A stretch of 64,000 bases of DNA from AWTP1-13 sp963820375 (GTDB lineage: Bacteria > Pseudomonadota > Alphaproteobacteria > Rhizobiales > Hyphomicrobiaceae). The stretch lies in contig CAWFZX010000034.1 in NCBI GenBank assembly GCA_963820375.1, positions 5,034 through 69,033 on the forward strand. The letters run 5' to 3'. The position numbers and the translations under genes were made by a program. Position 1 is the first letter of the stretch, and every line of letters starts with the position of its first letter. Below the pieces are notes generated by a model. The model saw only the letters and a program-made list of their open reading frames with translations, was not told the DNA's origin and ran no database searches. This document shows positions 17,334 to 27,540 of the stretch, piece after piece.

Positions 17334-18233
17334 TTAGTGCTTTGCCAAGAAAGGAAGTACCGCCGCCTGGAAGCCTTCGGGGTTCTCTCCAGGCACGGTA
17401 TGTGATGCGTCCTGTACGACAATGACCTGCGCATCTGGCAGGCAGCGTGCTAGCCCCGTTAGGATCGCACCAAAGAATTCGGGGCTACGCCCCCCACGAA
17501 TGAGAAGTGCGGGTACCTTGATGGCGCCAGCCATCGCGCACGTGAATTGTGGCCGCGGCCGCGAAGATATGGCATCGGCGATATGACTGTCGACGTTATC
17601 CATCATCATCTTCTTGTCGAATTCTGATCGTCGCTCATAGGTACCGGGCCCGCCGACGGCGTCGGCAAAGAGCCGGAGACCATTCTCAAGGTCGCGCTTT
17701 CGGAATGCATCTCGCGCTGGAGCGAAGCGTTCGCCGAACTCCTTCAGAATGCTCGGGCCATTGTCAATTCCAAGCAATATTCCAGCAGCTGGGGGCTCGA
17801 CAACCGTCAGCGAACGAAGGAGAGCGGGGTGTTTAGTGGCAAAGAAAAGGGCGGAATGCGCGCCGGAAGAGTGCGCAACAACGTGCACCTTGGACAACCC
17901 TAGTGCTTCCACAAGGCCCGCGAGGTCATCGCCATGCACGTCCGCTGCGAGATCCTGGGTACCATCCGGGCTCACATCGGTCGGAAAATGGTTTCGCCGA
18001 CTATAGGCAATTGCGCGATAGCGCTTGGAAAAGGCATCAAGATGAGATTTCCAAAAGCGAAGATCTTGCAAGCCTCCGTGAACCAAGAAAGCTGGATCAC
18101 CTGCGCCGGCCTCAATGTACGCGAGGCGAGTGCCGTTCACGTCGGCGTACTTGTACTCTTGGGACAAGGCGCCCTCCGAGAATTGGAAGCTCGCGCATGC
18201 GAGAAGCGTAAAAGCTAATTTGCTGGGGTACAT
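17334..18233 (-). CDS. alpha/beta hydrolase, exported
   Basis: From ATG 18233 the product has 299 residues and starts with a signal peptide (LAFTLLACASFQFSEGALSQ). The fold is clear: oxyanion segment FLVHGGL, nucleophile elbow VVAHSSGAHSA, strand VPALLIRGGRSPEFFG and catalytic-His segment VVQDASHTVPGENPEGF. The nucleophile motif is AHSSG, not the canonical GxSxG. It is probably a periplasmic esterase or related enzyme with unknown substrate. It converges with the giant regulator (67 bp gap) and is divergent from the PepT-like gene. A longer form from 18275 is open but would disrupt the signal peptide. Confidence 0.87.
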   Translation of the reverse strand: MYPSKLAFTLLACASFQFSEGALSQEYKYADVNGTRLAYIEAGAGDPAFLVHGGLQDLRFWKSHLDAFSKRYRAIAYSRRNHFPTDVSPDGTQDLAADVHGDDLAGLVEALGLSKVHVVAHSSGAHSALFFATKHPALLRSLTVVEPPAAGILLGIDNGPSILKEFGERFAPARDAFRKRDLENGLRLFADAVGGPGTYERRSEFDKKMMMDNVDSHIADAISSRPRPQFTCAMAGAIKVPALLIRGGRSPEFFGAILTGLARCLPDAQVIVVQDASHTVPGENPEGFQAAVLPFLAKH

Positions 18234-18462
18234 TCTTTGGTCCGGCAAGAAACCACGAGCACAACACTTGCACACAAAAGTCGGAGCACCTAGCCGGAGC
18301 TATCAATGTGACGTCCGGGTCGCGCTCGTTGCTCGATCCCGCGTGGATCGACGAATTCTTGCCTGCTCTGCCCCTAATTACCTTGGCGGCCCTCTGAAGA
18401 GCCTTGCGAAACAAGTCGCCGCGAAGGATGCTTACAAATACCGCTCACCAAAGGGATACATC

Positions 18463-19656
18463 ATGTCTGTCGACCGGCAAGCCGCCACTGGCCGCCTCAT
18501 GCGCTTCCTCGCTGTCGAGGGCGTGACCGGAAAGGAGGCAGCGATAGGGCGCGAGCTCACCGCGGCGCTGGAAGAAAGCGGCGTGCCGGCGGACGCGATC
18601 CGCCTCGACGACGCGAACGCACGCATTCCCGTGCCGACGGAAACCGGCAACCTCATTGTCGATCTGCCCGGGCGCGGCGTGATGCACAACCAGCCGCGAA
18701 TTATGTTCATGACCCACATGGACACCGTCCCGCTGTGCGCCGGAGCGAAGCCGAAGCTTGCCGGCCGTAAGATCGTCAATAAAGCGAAGACTGCGCTTGG
18801 CGGCGACAACCGCGCCGGCTGCGGCGTTCTCGTCACGCTGGCGGCCGAGCTTGCCAAGCAGAAGCTTGATCATCCGCCGATCACGCTGTTGTTTTGCGTG
18901 CGGGAAGAGAGCGGGCTATGGGGTGCGCGCCACGTCAAGACCGCCGACCTCGGCTCGCCGGTCTTAGCCTTCAACTACGACGGCGGCTCTGCCTCGAATG
19001 TCACCATCGGCGCCGTCGGCGCGGATCGCTGGGAGGTCGAGATTTTTGGCCGCGCCTCCCACGCGGGCGTCGCACCAGAGCGCGGGATCAGTTCGACCAT
19101 GATCCTTGCGCTTGCGCTTGCCGACGTAAAGGCCGGTGGCTGGTTCGGCAAGGTGGTCAAGAGCAAGCGGCAGGGCACCAGCAATGTCGGCCCGGTCGCC
19201 GGCCGCAACGGCCGGCCGGCCGGAGATGCCACCAATGTCGTCACCGACTATGTGCACGTGCGCGGCGAAAGCCGAAGCCACGACGCGAAGTTTTTCAAGG
19301 AGATCACCAAAGCCCACAGGGTAGCGTTCGAGAAGGCGGCGAAGCGCGTCAAGAACAGCGAGGGCAAGTCAGGCCGTGTCAAGTTCAAGGCCGAGACCGA
19401 CTACTATCCATTTCGCATGAAGGAGAGCCTGCCCGTGGTCAAGCGCGCGGTTGCGGCAGTGTCCGCCATCGGCGGAACGCCGGCCATCCGCGCCGCGAAT
19501 GGCGGGCTCGACGCGAACTGGATGGTCCGCCACGGTGTTCCGACGGTGACCTTCGGCGCTGGGCAGAACGAGCCGCACACGATCGACGAGTGGATCAATC
19601 TCGACGAGTACGACCGGGCATGTGCGCTCGCAATACAGCTTGCGACAATGCGGTGA
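18463..19656 (+). CDS. M20 family peptidase, PepT-like
   Basis: From ATG 18463 (MSVDRQAATGRLMRFL) the product has 397 residues; the frame upstream is open but not protein-like. The M20 metal-site motifs are THMDTVP, ALGGDNRAGCGVL (bridging Asp), REESGLWG (Glu pair) and GRASHAGVAPERG, plus HTIDEWI near the C-terminus. This is closest to tripeptidase T and related M20B aminopeptidases, cytoplasmic enzymes that trim short peptides. No signal peptide. A Lys/Arg-rich insert (VVKSKRQGTSNV) sits in the dimerisation domain. Confidence 0.88.
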   Translation: MSVDRQAATGRLMRFLAVEGVTGKEAAIGRELTAALEESGVPADAIRLDDANARIPVPTETGNLIVDLPGRGVMHNQPRIMFMTHMDTVPLCAGAKPKLAGRKIVNKAKTALGGDNRAGCGVLVTLAAELAKQKLDHPPITLLFCVREESGLWGARHVKTADLGSPVLAFNYDGGSASNVTIGAVGADRWEVEIFGRASHAGVAPERGISSTMILALALADVKAGGWFGKVVKSKRQGTSNVGPVAGRNGRPAGDATNVVTDYVHVRGESRSHDAKFFKEITKAHRVAFEKAAKRVKNSEGKSGRVKFKAETDYYPFRMKESLPVVKRAVAAVSAIGGTPAIRAANGGLDANWMVRHGVPTVTFGAGQNEPHTIDEWINLDEYDRACALAIQLATMR

Positions 19657-19906
19657 GCTGCATGATCAATATTTCAAGTGAATTTTCCCAGCCGAGCCAA
19701 ACTCCGCTCATTGAGGTCAACGGCTTGCAAAAAGATACAACTGTGAACTGGCGTCACGGTTGGTTGAGATGGGTCATGGACGGGTGAGATGGATCATGGG
19801 CTGGCATTACGACGCTCTCGCCACGTCTCTTGTACCCCCGGAAAGCTGTCGCGCTTTGTTGCAGCTGCCGAAGTCTTCAGTCCTGTGCCGTCTGGTCTGG
19901 ATGCCA

Positions 19907-20827
19907 TCAGGGCGGCCCGCTCTTGTCGCTGCCGGTGCCCAGGATTTGCTCACCGACCGCCTCGACCGAGGCCCCGGTCTCGATACGGCGACGGATGTCC
20001 TTAAGCCGCATAAGCTGCTGTACGATCTGTGGCATCATGTCGAGCTTTTCCATCAGGCGCCAGACATAGACGAAGATCGCAAAGATGGTGCCGACGTCGG
20101 CGTTCGGCATATATGCGACGCGCAGCAGCACCAGGATGAACACCAGGATCGATAACCCCTCGATCACAGTCCAGTTGAAGGCATCGGCGTCGGAGAGCTT
20201 GACGCGCCACGCGCGCACCTCGGCAAAGTGGTGGGTGACGGCTCCTTCCTGCGCCGCCTCGATCACCTGGACCTCATGCTCGAGCTGGTTGTTGAGCCCC
20301 TCGTTGAGCATCAGGGAACGCCGCATGTAGCGGCGGTTGATGATCGCGACCGGGATGAAGAGCAGCGCGGTGACCACGCCGATCACGAGGTCGTAGTAGA
20401 ACAGGATGGCCGCGGAGCCGATGATGCTCACCATCGTGTTGAGGACGACCGGCATGTCTTTCTCGAAAAACGTCACGAACTCACGCGACATGGCCGAGCG
20501 TGCCGCCACCTTTGTGGGCTCGATCCCCGATTGGCGCTGGCGTAGTACCGTTTCGGTCACGATGGTGTTGTAGACCTCGGTGTAGAGGCGCGTGTCGTAC
20601 ATCTGCCGACCGCAGCCGATCGCGGTGTGCAGCACCCATGCGATCATCACGGGCGCGATCATCCGATAATCCTGCGCCAGCAGACCGTTGATCGCGAGCC
20701 CCGTGGCCCACGGATAGGAAAGTTCCAGCAGGTCCTCGATGATGGTGAGCGCATAAGTAAACGCGATGCGCCAGCGGAACGGCCGTATCGTCTCCGTTAC
20801 GGACCTCGCCCGGGGGTCGTCAGGCAT
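19907..20827 (-). CDS. ABC transporter six-TM domain protein without ATPase domain
   Basis: The 306-residue product from ATG 20827 (MPDDPRARSV) has the helices of a type IV exporter membrane domain: IAFTYALTIIEDLLELSYPWATGLAINGL, TMVSIIGSAAILFYYDLVIGVV, LLFIPVAIINRRY and VIEGLSILVFILVLLRVAYM. It ends soon after the coupling region and has no Walker A, signature or Walker B. No separate ATPase gene lies next to it. It may pair with a distant ATPase or be a non-transport relative. A start at 20869 is also open. Both flanks are gene-poor. Confidence 0.82.
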   Translation of the reverse strand: MPDDPRARSVTETIRPFRWRIAFTYALTIIEDLLELSYPWATGLAINGLLAQDYRMIAPVMIAWVLHTAIGCGRQMYDTRLYTEVYNTIVTETVLRQRQSGIEPTKVAARSAMSREFVTFFEKDMPVVLNTMVSIIGSAAILFYYDLVIGVVTALLFIPVAIINRRYMRRSLMLNEGLNNQLEHEVQVIEAAQEGAVTHHFAEVRAWRVKLSDADAFNWTVIEGLSILVFILVLLRVAYMPNADVGTIFAIFVYVWRLMEKLDMMPQIVQQLMRLKDIRRRIETGASVEAVGEQILGTGSDKSGPP

Positions 20828-20869
20828 CGGAAAAACCGGTCGTGGGAAGAGCCGATCGCAAGGTCCCAA

Positions 20870-21627
20870 ATTTAGGGCAGGGTCCGTTTGAATGGAAGCG
20901 CGATCTGAGTCGAGAGACCTTCCCCAGGAGAACGTTCATTCAAGAAAATCGGTGAAGATGACCACGATCGGCTAGAACGGTATCGCGTCGTCTGGCACGT
21001 AGCTCCGTCGGTATCGAGTGGCCGAGCCACGTCGCGACCTGCAGGGTCAACCTTCGCTTCGGCTTGTTGGGTCTGGCATTGCGATCGGGACGCTATGCGC
21101 GTCCGAAGATCTGCGTCAACAGACCCACCCGCTGCAGCGCCGGCCTGGGCGTCGGCACGGTCCACAAGCTGCGCCGGGAGATGGTCGCCAGCACCTTTCA
21201 AACACCCTATTCGTGAGTAGCGTGCGCGCCGGGGCCAAGTCAATCGTGCCCCGGCGCCTGAATTGCATTCGCCGCTGCGCGGTGTTGGCGCCAGCGGCCA
21301 ACTCGGTTTTGGGCGGAGCAACACTGTCCCTTCCGGAACAGCCGCCCAGCACAGACCGCCCAACTACGAGTTCGATCTGCCGTTGCCATCATCGGTGAAC
21401 CGGCTGTGGGGGTGCAACCGCGGCGCGTCCACCGCAGTAAGCGATACACGGCCCAGGTGTCCGTTTTGCTCAGCCTCCCATTCCGCAGGTGCGCCAAGGT
21501 GACGGGTGGCATTCAGCACCCGGCCCGAAAGCATGCTCAAGCTCCGACGCTAGTCTGTGTCAAACATTCGACCCAAATGTTCGGCTGTATCAACATTGGG
21601 CGGGCTCAAATGAGGGGACGTACGACA
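20870..21627. other. gene-poor region
   Basis: In these 758 bp no reading frame has convincing protein features; several overlapping frames on both strands are Arg/Pro/Ala-rich composition artefacts. I see no RNA gene or repeat. Confidence 0.5.
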
Positions 21628-21759
21628 ATGAGAAAGATTATCGGCCCTGCTCTTATCGTGCTCTCCCTTGCTGGGTGCGCGGCGAGCGGTGATCTCCCAG
21701 GGGACAGCGCCTGGAGCCGAGACTATTTCAAAGTCGCCGGAAAACAGGCCCCCGATTAG
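21628..21759 (+). CDS. small lipoprotein (43 residues)
   Basis: From ATG 21628 a 43-residue product starts MRKIIGPALIVLSLAGCAAS. A basic n-region, a hydrophobic stretch and the lipobox LAGC predict lipidation at Cys17. The mature part is about 27 polar residues (DLPGDSAWSRDYFKVAGKQ). The frame extends far upstream but without protein-like sequence. Small lipoproteins of this kind are common and mostly uncharacterised in Hyphomicrobiales. No function is claimed. Confidence 0.6.
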   Translation: MRKIIGPALIVLSLAGCAASGDLPGDSAWSRDYFKVAGKQAPD

Positions 21760-21925
21760 TTCATCGGAGATTCGGTGCCCTTCCTTTTCGATCCAGAGTC
21801 GACGCCGGCAAAGCCGTGCTCGACCTTGTTGGTCGGCGCACCAGGCGGCGGCAAATAGGTGCCTGAAGCGGTCCTGAGGATCGCATTCTTTCGGACCCGG
21901 GGACTGGCGCGAAGGACCGACGCAC

Positions 21926-22321
21926 ATGAAACACTTGATGCTTGGCGCGCTTGGGCTCGGTTTCCTGGGAGCCGCGCCGAGTTCCACCCCCGTCGAATGC
22001 GGCAATCCATATGTCGCCTTCCACGAGCGGCTCAGCCATCACGCGGAGAATATATCCGGCGAGCGGCTCGCAGCTCTCCATCGGGTCAGCTTGCGGATTT
22101 TCGACGCGTGCGATGCCGGCCATCTGCGCGATGTGCAGGCAAGGTTCGTTGAGCTCGAGATGCGCCTCGACGCGCCGAGCAAATGCGAACTGACATCGCC
22201 ATCGCGCGGCCAGTCGATCGAATTGGCGGCCGCGGGAGAAATGGTTCAAGAGACTGGCATGGCCGGCTATCGGCCTTCGGGCAGCCAGCGTTGCGCGAAG
22301 CCCGAAAGACACGACGAGTAG
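21926..22321 (+). CDS. hypothetical exported protein
   Basis: The 131-residue product starts MKHLMLGALGLGFLGAAPSS, a signal-peptide-like N-terminus. The mature part has one Cys near position 25 and others at DACDAG and SKCEL, with a helical middle (FHERLS, SGERLAALHRVSLRIFDAC, HLRDVQARFVELEMRLDAP). I do not recognise the family. It follows the small lipoprotein gene by 166 bp on the same strand, so the two may be co-transcribed cell-envelope proteins. Confidence 0.5.
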   Translation: MKHLMLGALGLGFLGAAPSSTPVECGNPYVAFHERLSHHAENISGERLAALHRVSLRIFDACDAGHLRDVQARFVELEMRLDAPSKCELTSPSRGQSIELAAAGEMVQETGMAGYRPSGSQRCAKPERHDE

Positions 22322-22970
22322 CTCCAGCCCTTACCGCCTGGTATCCGGCGTCGACGGCTTTAAACTTGGCCAACCTCAATGCGCGCGCCACTCTCCAACA
22401 TGCGGCGGCAGTGATGGATTTCTCAGAGCGGCGCCGGGCGTCTTCAGTTTGTCCGTCGTCGGGGTGAAGCGGCAATCTGCGGTGCAGGCGACGGCAAATA
22501 GGCGCCATTAACGGTCATTCACCGCGGCCAGCACGGAGCAAAGGTGCCGGCAGTGACCCACCCGAGGGCCGTCCCGGTGCCAGCTCAGTATCTTTCCGCT
22601 CTCACAAGCGGTGATATCCCCGATTGGCAACTGGCACCGCCTCTCGTTCTCCTGATCGCGTTCACACACGACGTAGGTTCGCAGCGAGTAGTTCGCTTCG
22701 AGCGTGCCGCGTGCTGATCTGACCTTGGACTGGGGCGGCCGTTCTTCCTGTCCGATCTAAAGCGAGATCATAACGAGGATCACCTGCATGACGATCATTT
22801 ACTGGATCCCGCGCTGGCGTTGTGGGCGAGGAGCGACAGGAATGCGGCTGAGCTGAGCCCCTGCCGGCTCCTTAGTCAGTGGCCACTCAGCTTGCGCCCC
22901 CAAACATGCAAAGAGGAACCCGGGCATTTTGCGCGGCCTTCTCAAGTGGAGAACCTGGAAGGGAGCAACT
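22322..22970. other. gene-poor region
   Basis: The 649 bp contain only short composition-driven frames on both strands. The last part must carry the ribosome binding site of the gene at 22971 (GGAAGGGAGCAACT before the ATG). No hairpin terminator or RNA gene is evident. Confidence 0.45.
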
Positions 22971-23321
22971 ATGCACAAAACGCAACTGGCCCTGATCGGG
23001 ATCTGCGGCGCCACCAGCTTGGGGCTGAGCCCTCTGGGCGCCCAGGCCGCACCGGCGGCCCCTGGCATGACACAAACTATGGCGGCGGTCGGCGCGCAAT
23101 CAAAGCCACAGGACGTTGCCTACCGGCGCTGCTGGTGGCGAAACGGTCATCGCCATTGCCGCTGGTATGACGCGCCCTATCGCGGCTACGGCTACTATCC
23201 CTACCGCGGCGACGGCTCCTATTACGGCCCCACCCTGCCGGAGGCCTATCCCGTCGGTTCGAGCCGCTGGTGGCAGGAAATGGACCGTGAGGATCGCGGC
23301 GGTCGCGGTAGTCGGCGCTGA
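22971..23321 (+). CDS. small secreted Tyr/Trp/Arg-rich protein
   Basis: From ATG 22971, with a GGGAG ribosome binding site, the 116-residue product has a signal peptide (MHKTQLALIGICGATSLGLS, cleavage near AQAAPAA). The mature part has YRRCWWRNGHRHCRWYD and a Tyr/Gly-rich stretch RGYGYYPYRGDGSYYG. Proteins with this CWW.NG...C.WY pattern and Gly/Tyr tail are widespread, uncharacterised secreted proteins in Hyphomicrobiales. The Cys pair could form a disulfide. Function unknown. Confidence 0.65.
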   Translation: MHKTQLALIGICGATSLGLSPLGAQAAPAAPGMTQTMAAVGAQSKPQDVAYRRCWWRNGHRHCRWYDAPYRGYGYYPYRGDGSYYGPTLPEAYPVGSSRWWQEMDREDRGGRGSRR

Positions 23322-23429
23322 GGCCAGCCGTTTCAAGTGGCTGACGGCGGATTTCCCCCGTTTCAGGTTGCTCAAAAGGGGTGTGGTCGCTGCCATGCCC
23401 CGTCTTGCCGGATCCGATCCGCTCAAGGA

Positions 23430-23463
23430 TCCATCAGCCCAAGACATCCATCAGCCCAAGACA
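23430..23463. repeat. perfect 17-bp tandem repeat, two copies
   Basis: TCCATCAGCCCAAGACA occurs twice head to tail (23430-23446, 23447-23463) with no mismatch, in gene-poor DNA about 470 bp before the A-rich block. With only two copies and no spacer it is not a CRISPR; a slippage duplication is the simplest reading. Confidence 0.9.
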
Positions 23464-23934
23464 GGCCAAAGAGGGGGTTCAAAGCCGGGAGTAGACCTAG
23501 CGATGGCCAACATGGCCTCGAGGGCTTTGACGGCTGCAATACGCCGGCGATCAATGCTGCTCATGCGCTGCCTCCAACAATCGGCGCACCATGCCAGCTT
23601 TGGGGCGGGCATTTCCTCAGCGCTTGAAACCTGATCCACAGGAAGGGAGGTGGGCACCGGCGGCCAACTGGCAACACTGGCTTTGGATCGCCCGGGACTC
23701 GCCATCAGCAAACGCCGCCCATCGAATTGGGCACGACCGAAACCGCGAGCTGCCGTTCGGCCGCCATGGCTAGGCCAGCCTGCACATGGCGCCAAAAGAC
23801 CACCGATCACCGCACAGTCGATCTCGCGTGGTGTTTCGGTCGCCTTTTCACGCGGTGCAGCAAGGACGCCAACCGCGTCAGCAGGTCGCCAGATTCCGGA
23901 CGATCCGCGTGCGCGGCGGCGAACTGACGTTGTG

Positions 23935-26900
23935 TACGGTTGTATTATAGAAGCAGAAAAAGAAACCGATCTGAAATACAAGACAACATTAGCACTAATA
24001 AGGCGCGAAATAGAGAGTAGATGAGATGATAAAGCTGAGAGACAGCGATATCGATACCAAGAGCAAGCAGAAAAGAGAAGAGCAGGGCAAGAGCCGCAAG
24101 AACCGACATACCATACTCCACCGCAGCTAAAAAAGATACTCAGAGCAAGAAGAATGGAGACAGAAAGAAAGAAAGTGTAAGAAAATTAAAGTAAGTATAA
24201 CTATAACAGGAAACAAAAAAGACGAAAACTAAGAAGATAACGACTGAATAGATAGAACAACTGCTAGCCACTAAAAAAAGCCTGAGGAACTGACCGAAGA
24301 GAACACCTACTCAAACAAAAAAAGAAGGCGCTGATAGAACGTGCGCTAGAAGCTGAACTGACCGAGCATTAAAACTACGAGAAAGAAGAAAAGAAAGATA
24401 GAAAAAAAGAAAACAGAAGAAAAGGAGAGAGTTCAAAGACCTAAAGACCGAGAACAAGAAAAACGAGAAAAAGATCCCGAGCGAAGAGAAGAAAGCTATG
24501 AGAAGAAGCTGAAAGAAAAGAGAAAAAAAAGATTAGAAGGCTTAGAAGAAAAGATATTGAAAATCTAAGCACGAGAAAAGAAGAAGAGAGAGAAAAAGGG
24601 AAAACTTGAAAAGATATAAGACACAGAAGAGAAGAAAGAACTGAACAGAAGAGTCACGGAAGCATACTAGATGAGATCCAAAAATGACAAAAAAGACAGC
24701 TAGACTGAGAATATCCGAAATATAAAAAGAAGCTATGAGAGAAAAAAAAAGAGAAGAGAGTCTGAACAAGAACAAGGCCGTATAAAAGCACTGGAGCTCA
24801 AAACAGACGATGAGAAAGCATAATAAGGCTAAGGAAAGAACAGGCCGAAGAAGACAAATTCTGAAAAAAGATGATCAAAGAGCTCAAAAAAAGCGACGTA
24901 AACGAAAAAAAGAAAGAAGAAGAAGAAGGACAAAAGGGCTAAACAGAGACGATCACCTCGGAGAAAAAGCAAACCGTCGTGCAAACTAACTCGAGATCTG
25001 ATCAGAAACAGCTTAGCGTTTTAAAGAGAAAAGAACGCAAGGCGACCCAACCACGAACAAAGCGATCTACCGAGCAAGAACGCAAAAATGAAAAAAGTAA
25101 AAAAAGAAGAGAAAGAGAAAGAGAGAGAAAAAAGATAAAAAGACAAAGAAAAGGACTGGAGCAGAGCCTGAGAGAATATAGTGACATTCTTTGCTTACGC
25201 GAACGAATAAGAAAAAAGAACTAAAAGAAGAAAGAGATAGAAGAGATGCAACGCTACTAGCGCAAGATAAACAAAAAAAGAGAAAGCTATCCTAATAAAG
25301 AAGAAGATAAGAAGCTGCTATATCTGAACAACAAGAACGAAAGACTGCGTTGGCGAAAAGTAATGAAAAGAACAGCTGCTAAGGGACAGTTAGCTAAACA
25401 GTAAGACGAGAGTAAAAAAGGAACAGAGAGATGATCAAGGAGACCGGAAACAAGGCAAGGCAACAATAGATAGAGCTGAAAATGAGAAGAAAAGCAAAGA
25501 GCCTACGGCACGCAGATAAGAGACCTAGAGACTAGACCGCTAGCTGCAACCAAGCAAACTGGCTAACCATGCACTCCGAAACCGCATTCTCGATGGACAC
25601 GACGAACCTAAATCAAAAAACACGAAAATCTCTAACACAAATAATATGAAAATCCCAAAATAAAAGAGAAAAGAACCGCTACTACCGAACACAAAAAGAC
25701 AATTGAACCGTGTCTCCCACATTTATCAAATAAATGAACTAAACACCTGAGTCAGCCCACTACACTTCGGAAAAACTACGATAAGAAACTGAAAGAAAGA
25801 GAAAAAGATATGAGAGTGAACTAGTAAAGAAAGAAAAATAAAAGAAGGAGAAAAAAGAGAGATACAAGAAAGACGACAACAACCTGTAACGCGAGATTAC
25901 AAGAAAGCTAGATCGACTAGAGAAAAAGAAGACAGAGACGAAGAAGCTACCGGCATAACGACAGAAGAGAGAGAGCCGTATGCTATGAAAATAGAGAACA
26001 ACCACCGAGACCAAGATAAAGATAGGAGAGAGAAAAAAAGAGATAAAGAGAGATAAGATCAGATGAAGATGAAGAGAGATATAGAGAGCTGCCGCACGGA
26101 AAAAATAGAAGAGAAAGAAGAACGCTGCGAGAACTGAGAGCATACAAGAAAAGACTACAAAAGCTGCCGCAATCGGCATGAACAAAGTGCCAGAGGGATA
26201 CGACTCGCACTAGATAGAGAAGCGAGAAGCCGAGTTATAGCCGATGCCCTACTCCCCATCTTTACTAAATACCTGCCCCGATAGACGATATTGATAACAC
26301 CAACAAGGCATTGATCTAATATCTGCTGTTCAAGGCCTCGAAAGAGACCATGCTGACAATCGAGAAATATCTCAAGCATCTCTTTGTACGCATCGCCATC
26401 AACTCTTACTACACACCTGAGACTCGGCCATGACACACCATATGTAAGTGCACATGATCATGCCCATAAACGAGCTCTCTTAGAAGGAAGAAGATGGATA
26501 GATAAAAAGATAAACTTCTTCCTGCCGATGCTATTGCTCTCAACACATTTAGGCGCAACAAGCTCGAGAAGCTCACTGAGAGAAAGCGACCGGCAAGCTT
26601 TCTACTACGAGGCACACGCCCACCTTACGAATCAGAAGGCTTTCGCCGCCTCCCTTATCCGACGAAGCTACTAGGTCTTCCTATTCTAAGCTTCTTTTGC
26701 GCACTAAGAGGCGGTACTCGCGTACCTGTCGCGATACACCCTTCGCGTCTACATTACAACAGCTGTCTCAACGCAGCCGATGCTAACAGCTACTCCTTCA
26801 AGGTCTAGGACTTTATATCGAGAGACCGCACTACACGAGCAAGACGCTCGAGATGGCGGAGTTTATCCGACTCTACAGATACAAGTCCTACCAAAGAGCT

Positions 26901-27540
26901 AGCACCGCAACCGCCACAAGACCTGCTAGCCGGTACGGCCAACAGAGACGATCGACAAGGCGCGCGACAAGCTCGCCGCGGCCGAAAAACCAGACACCCC
27001 CGAGATCGATGAAGACGTGGCCACGGCGTACGATATCCTAGTGTAAGCAGAGGAGGCCGCAAGTAGATAGACGAGTTGTTTGAGCCTGGAGGCTAACCCC
27101 AGCATGAGAAGATAAACGAAAAGATAAGGATAGACACATAAAGAGAGAAGACTAGGTATCACTGGGGGACGTCTTGACCGGAGAAAGACGCTGCTGCACA
27201 GACGGCTACGCTATCGATAGCTCGGGACTACTACATATGAGGCTATTGCGGCGGCGATAGAGGTCATCGAACGCTCGGCGCGTGCGCGCGACGAAGCGAG
27301 CCAGGCTAGGGATAAGCGTGACGGTCGCGAGCGGTCTCAGAGAGCGTCAGTGAGAGTGAGAGCGCGAACGACGGATCACTATGAGATCGCAGGGCGATCT
27401 ACGTCTCTCTCTCGTGGGTTCTTTAATTGGTGGCTTTCTGACGTTGGACCGAGTATGTGTTGTGTTGTCGTGATAGGTGGGCCAAAGGCGGTCCTGGGAG
27501 ACGAGGGTAGACCAGGTTTAAGCTCTGCCGAAGACGAGTA
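23935..27540. other. anomalous A/G-rich, ORF-poor block (foreign DNA or assembly artefact)
   Basis: Composition changes abruptly near 23935. By hand count, 24361-24420 holds 38 A, 12 G, 6 C, 4 T, and 25081-25140 holds 42 A, 13 G, 2 C, 3 T, against GC-rich flanks. The extreme part runs to about 26130; from there to about 27540 it becomes mixed. All frames are full of stops. The minus-strand frames that stay open are Phe/Leu/Ser-rich because the strand is T/C-rich. A 32-codon stretch at 26948-27046 (containing KARDKLAAAEKPDTPEIDED) looks more protein-like, as does a Lys/Leu-rich stretch near 26330-26430. Possible origins are degraded eukaryotic or mobile-element DNA, or low-quality long-read sequence. 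No gene is called. Confidence 0.7.

Noticed and set aside
23430..23463. Possible CRISPR start from the 17-bp tandem units (also considered at 4065-4098).
   Set aside because: Only two copies, no spacers and no cas genes.
24979..25224. Lys/Arg/Glu-rich plus-strand frame that might be a nucleic-acid-binding protein.
   Set aside because: It is a direct result of A/G-rich composition, surrounded by stops in all frames.
24542..26210. Minus-strand frames rich in Phe, Leu and Ser that look like membrane proteins.
   Set aside because: The minus strand here is T/C-rich low-complexity DNA, which automatically encodes Phe/Leu/Ser. There are no starts with ribosome binding sites and no family pattern.
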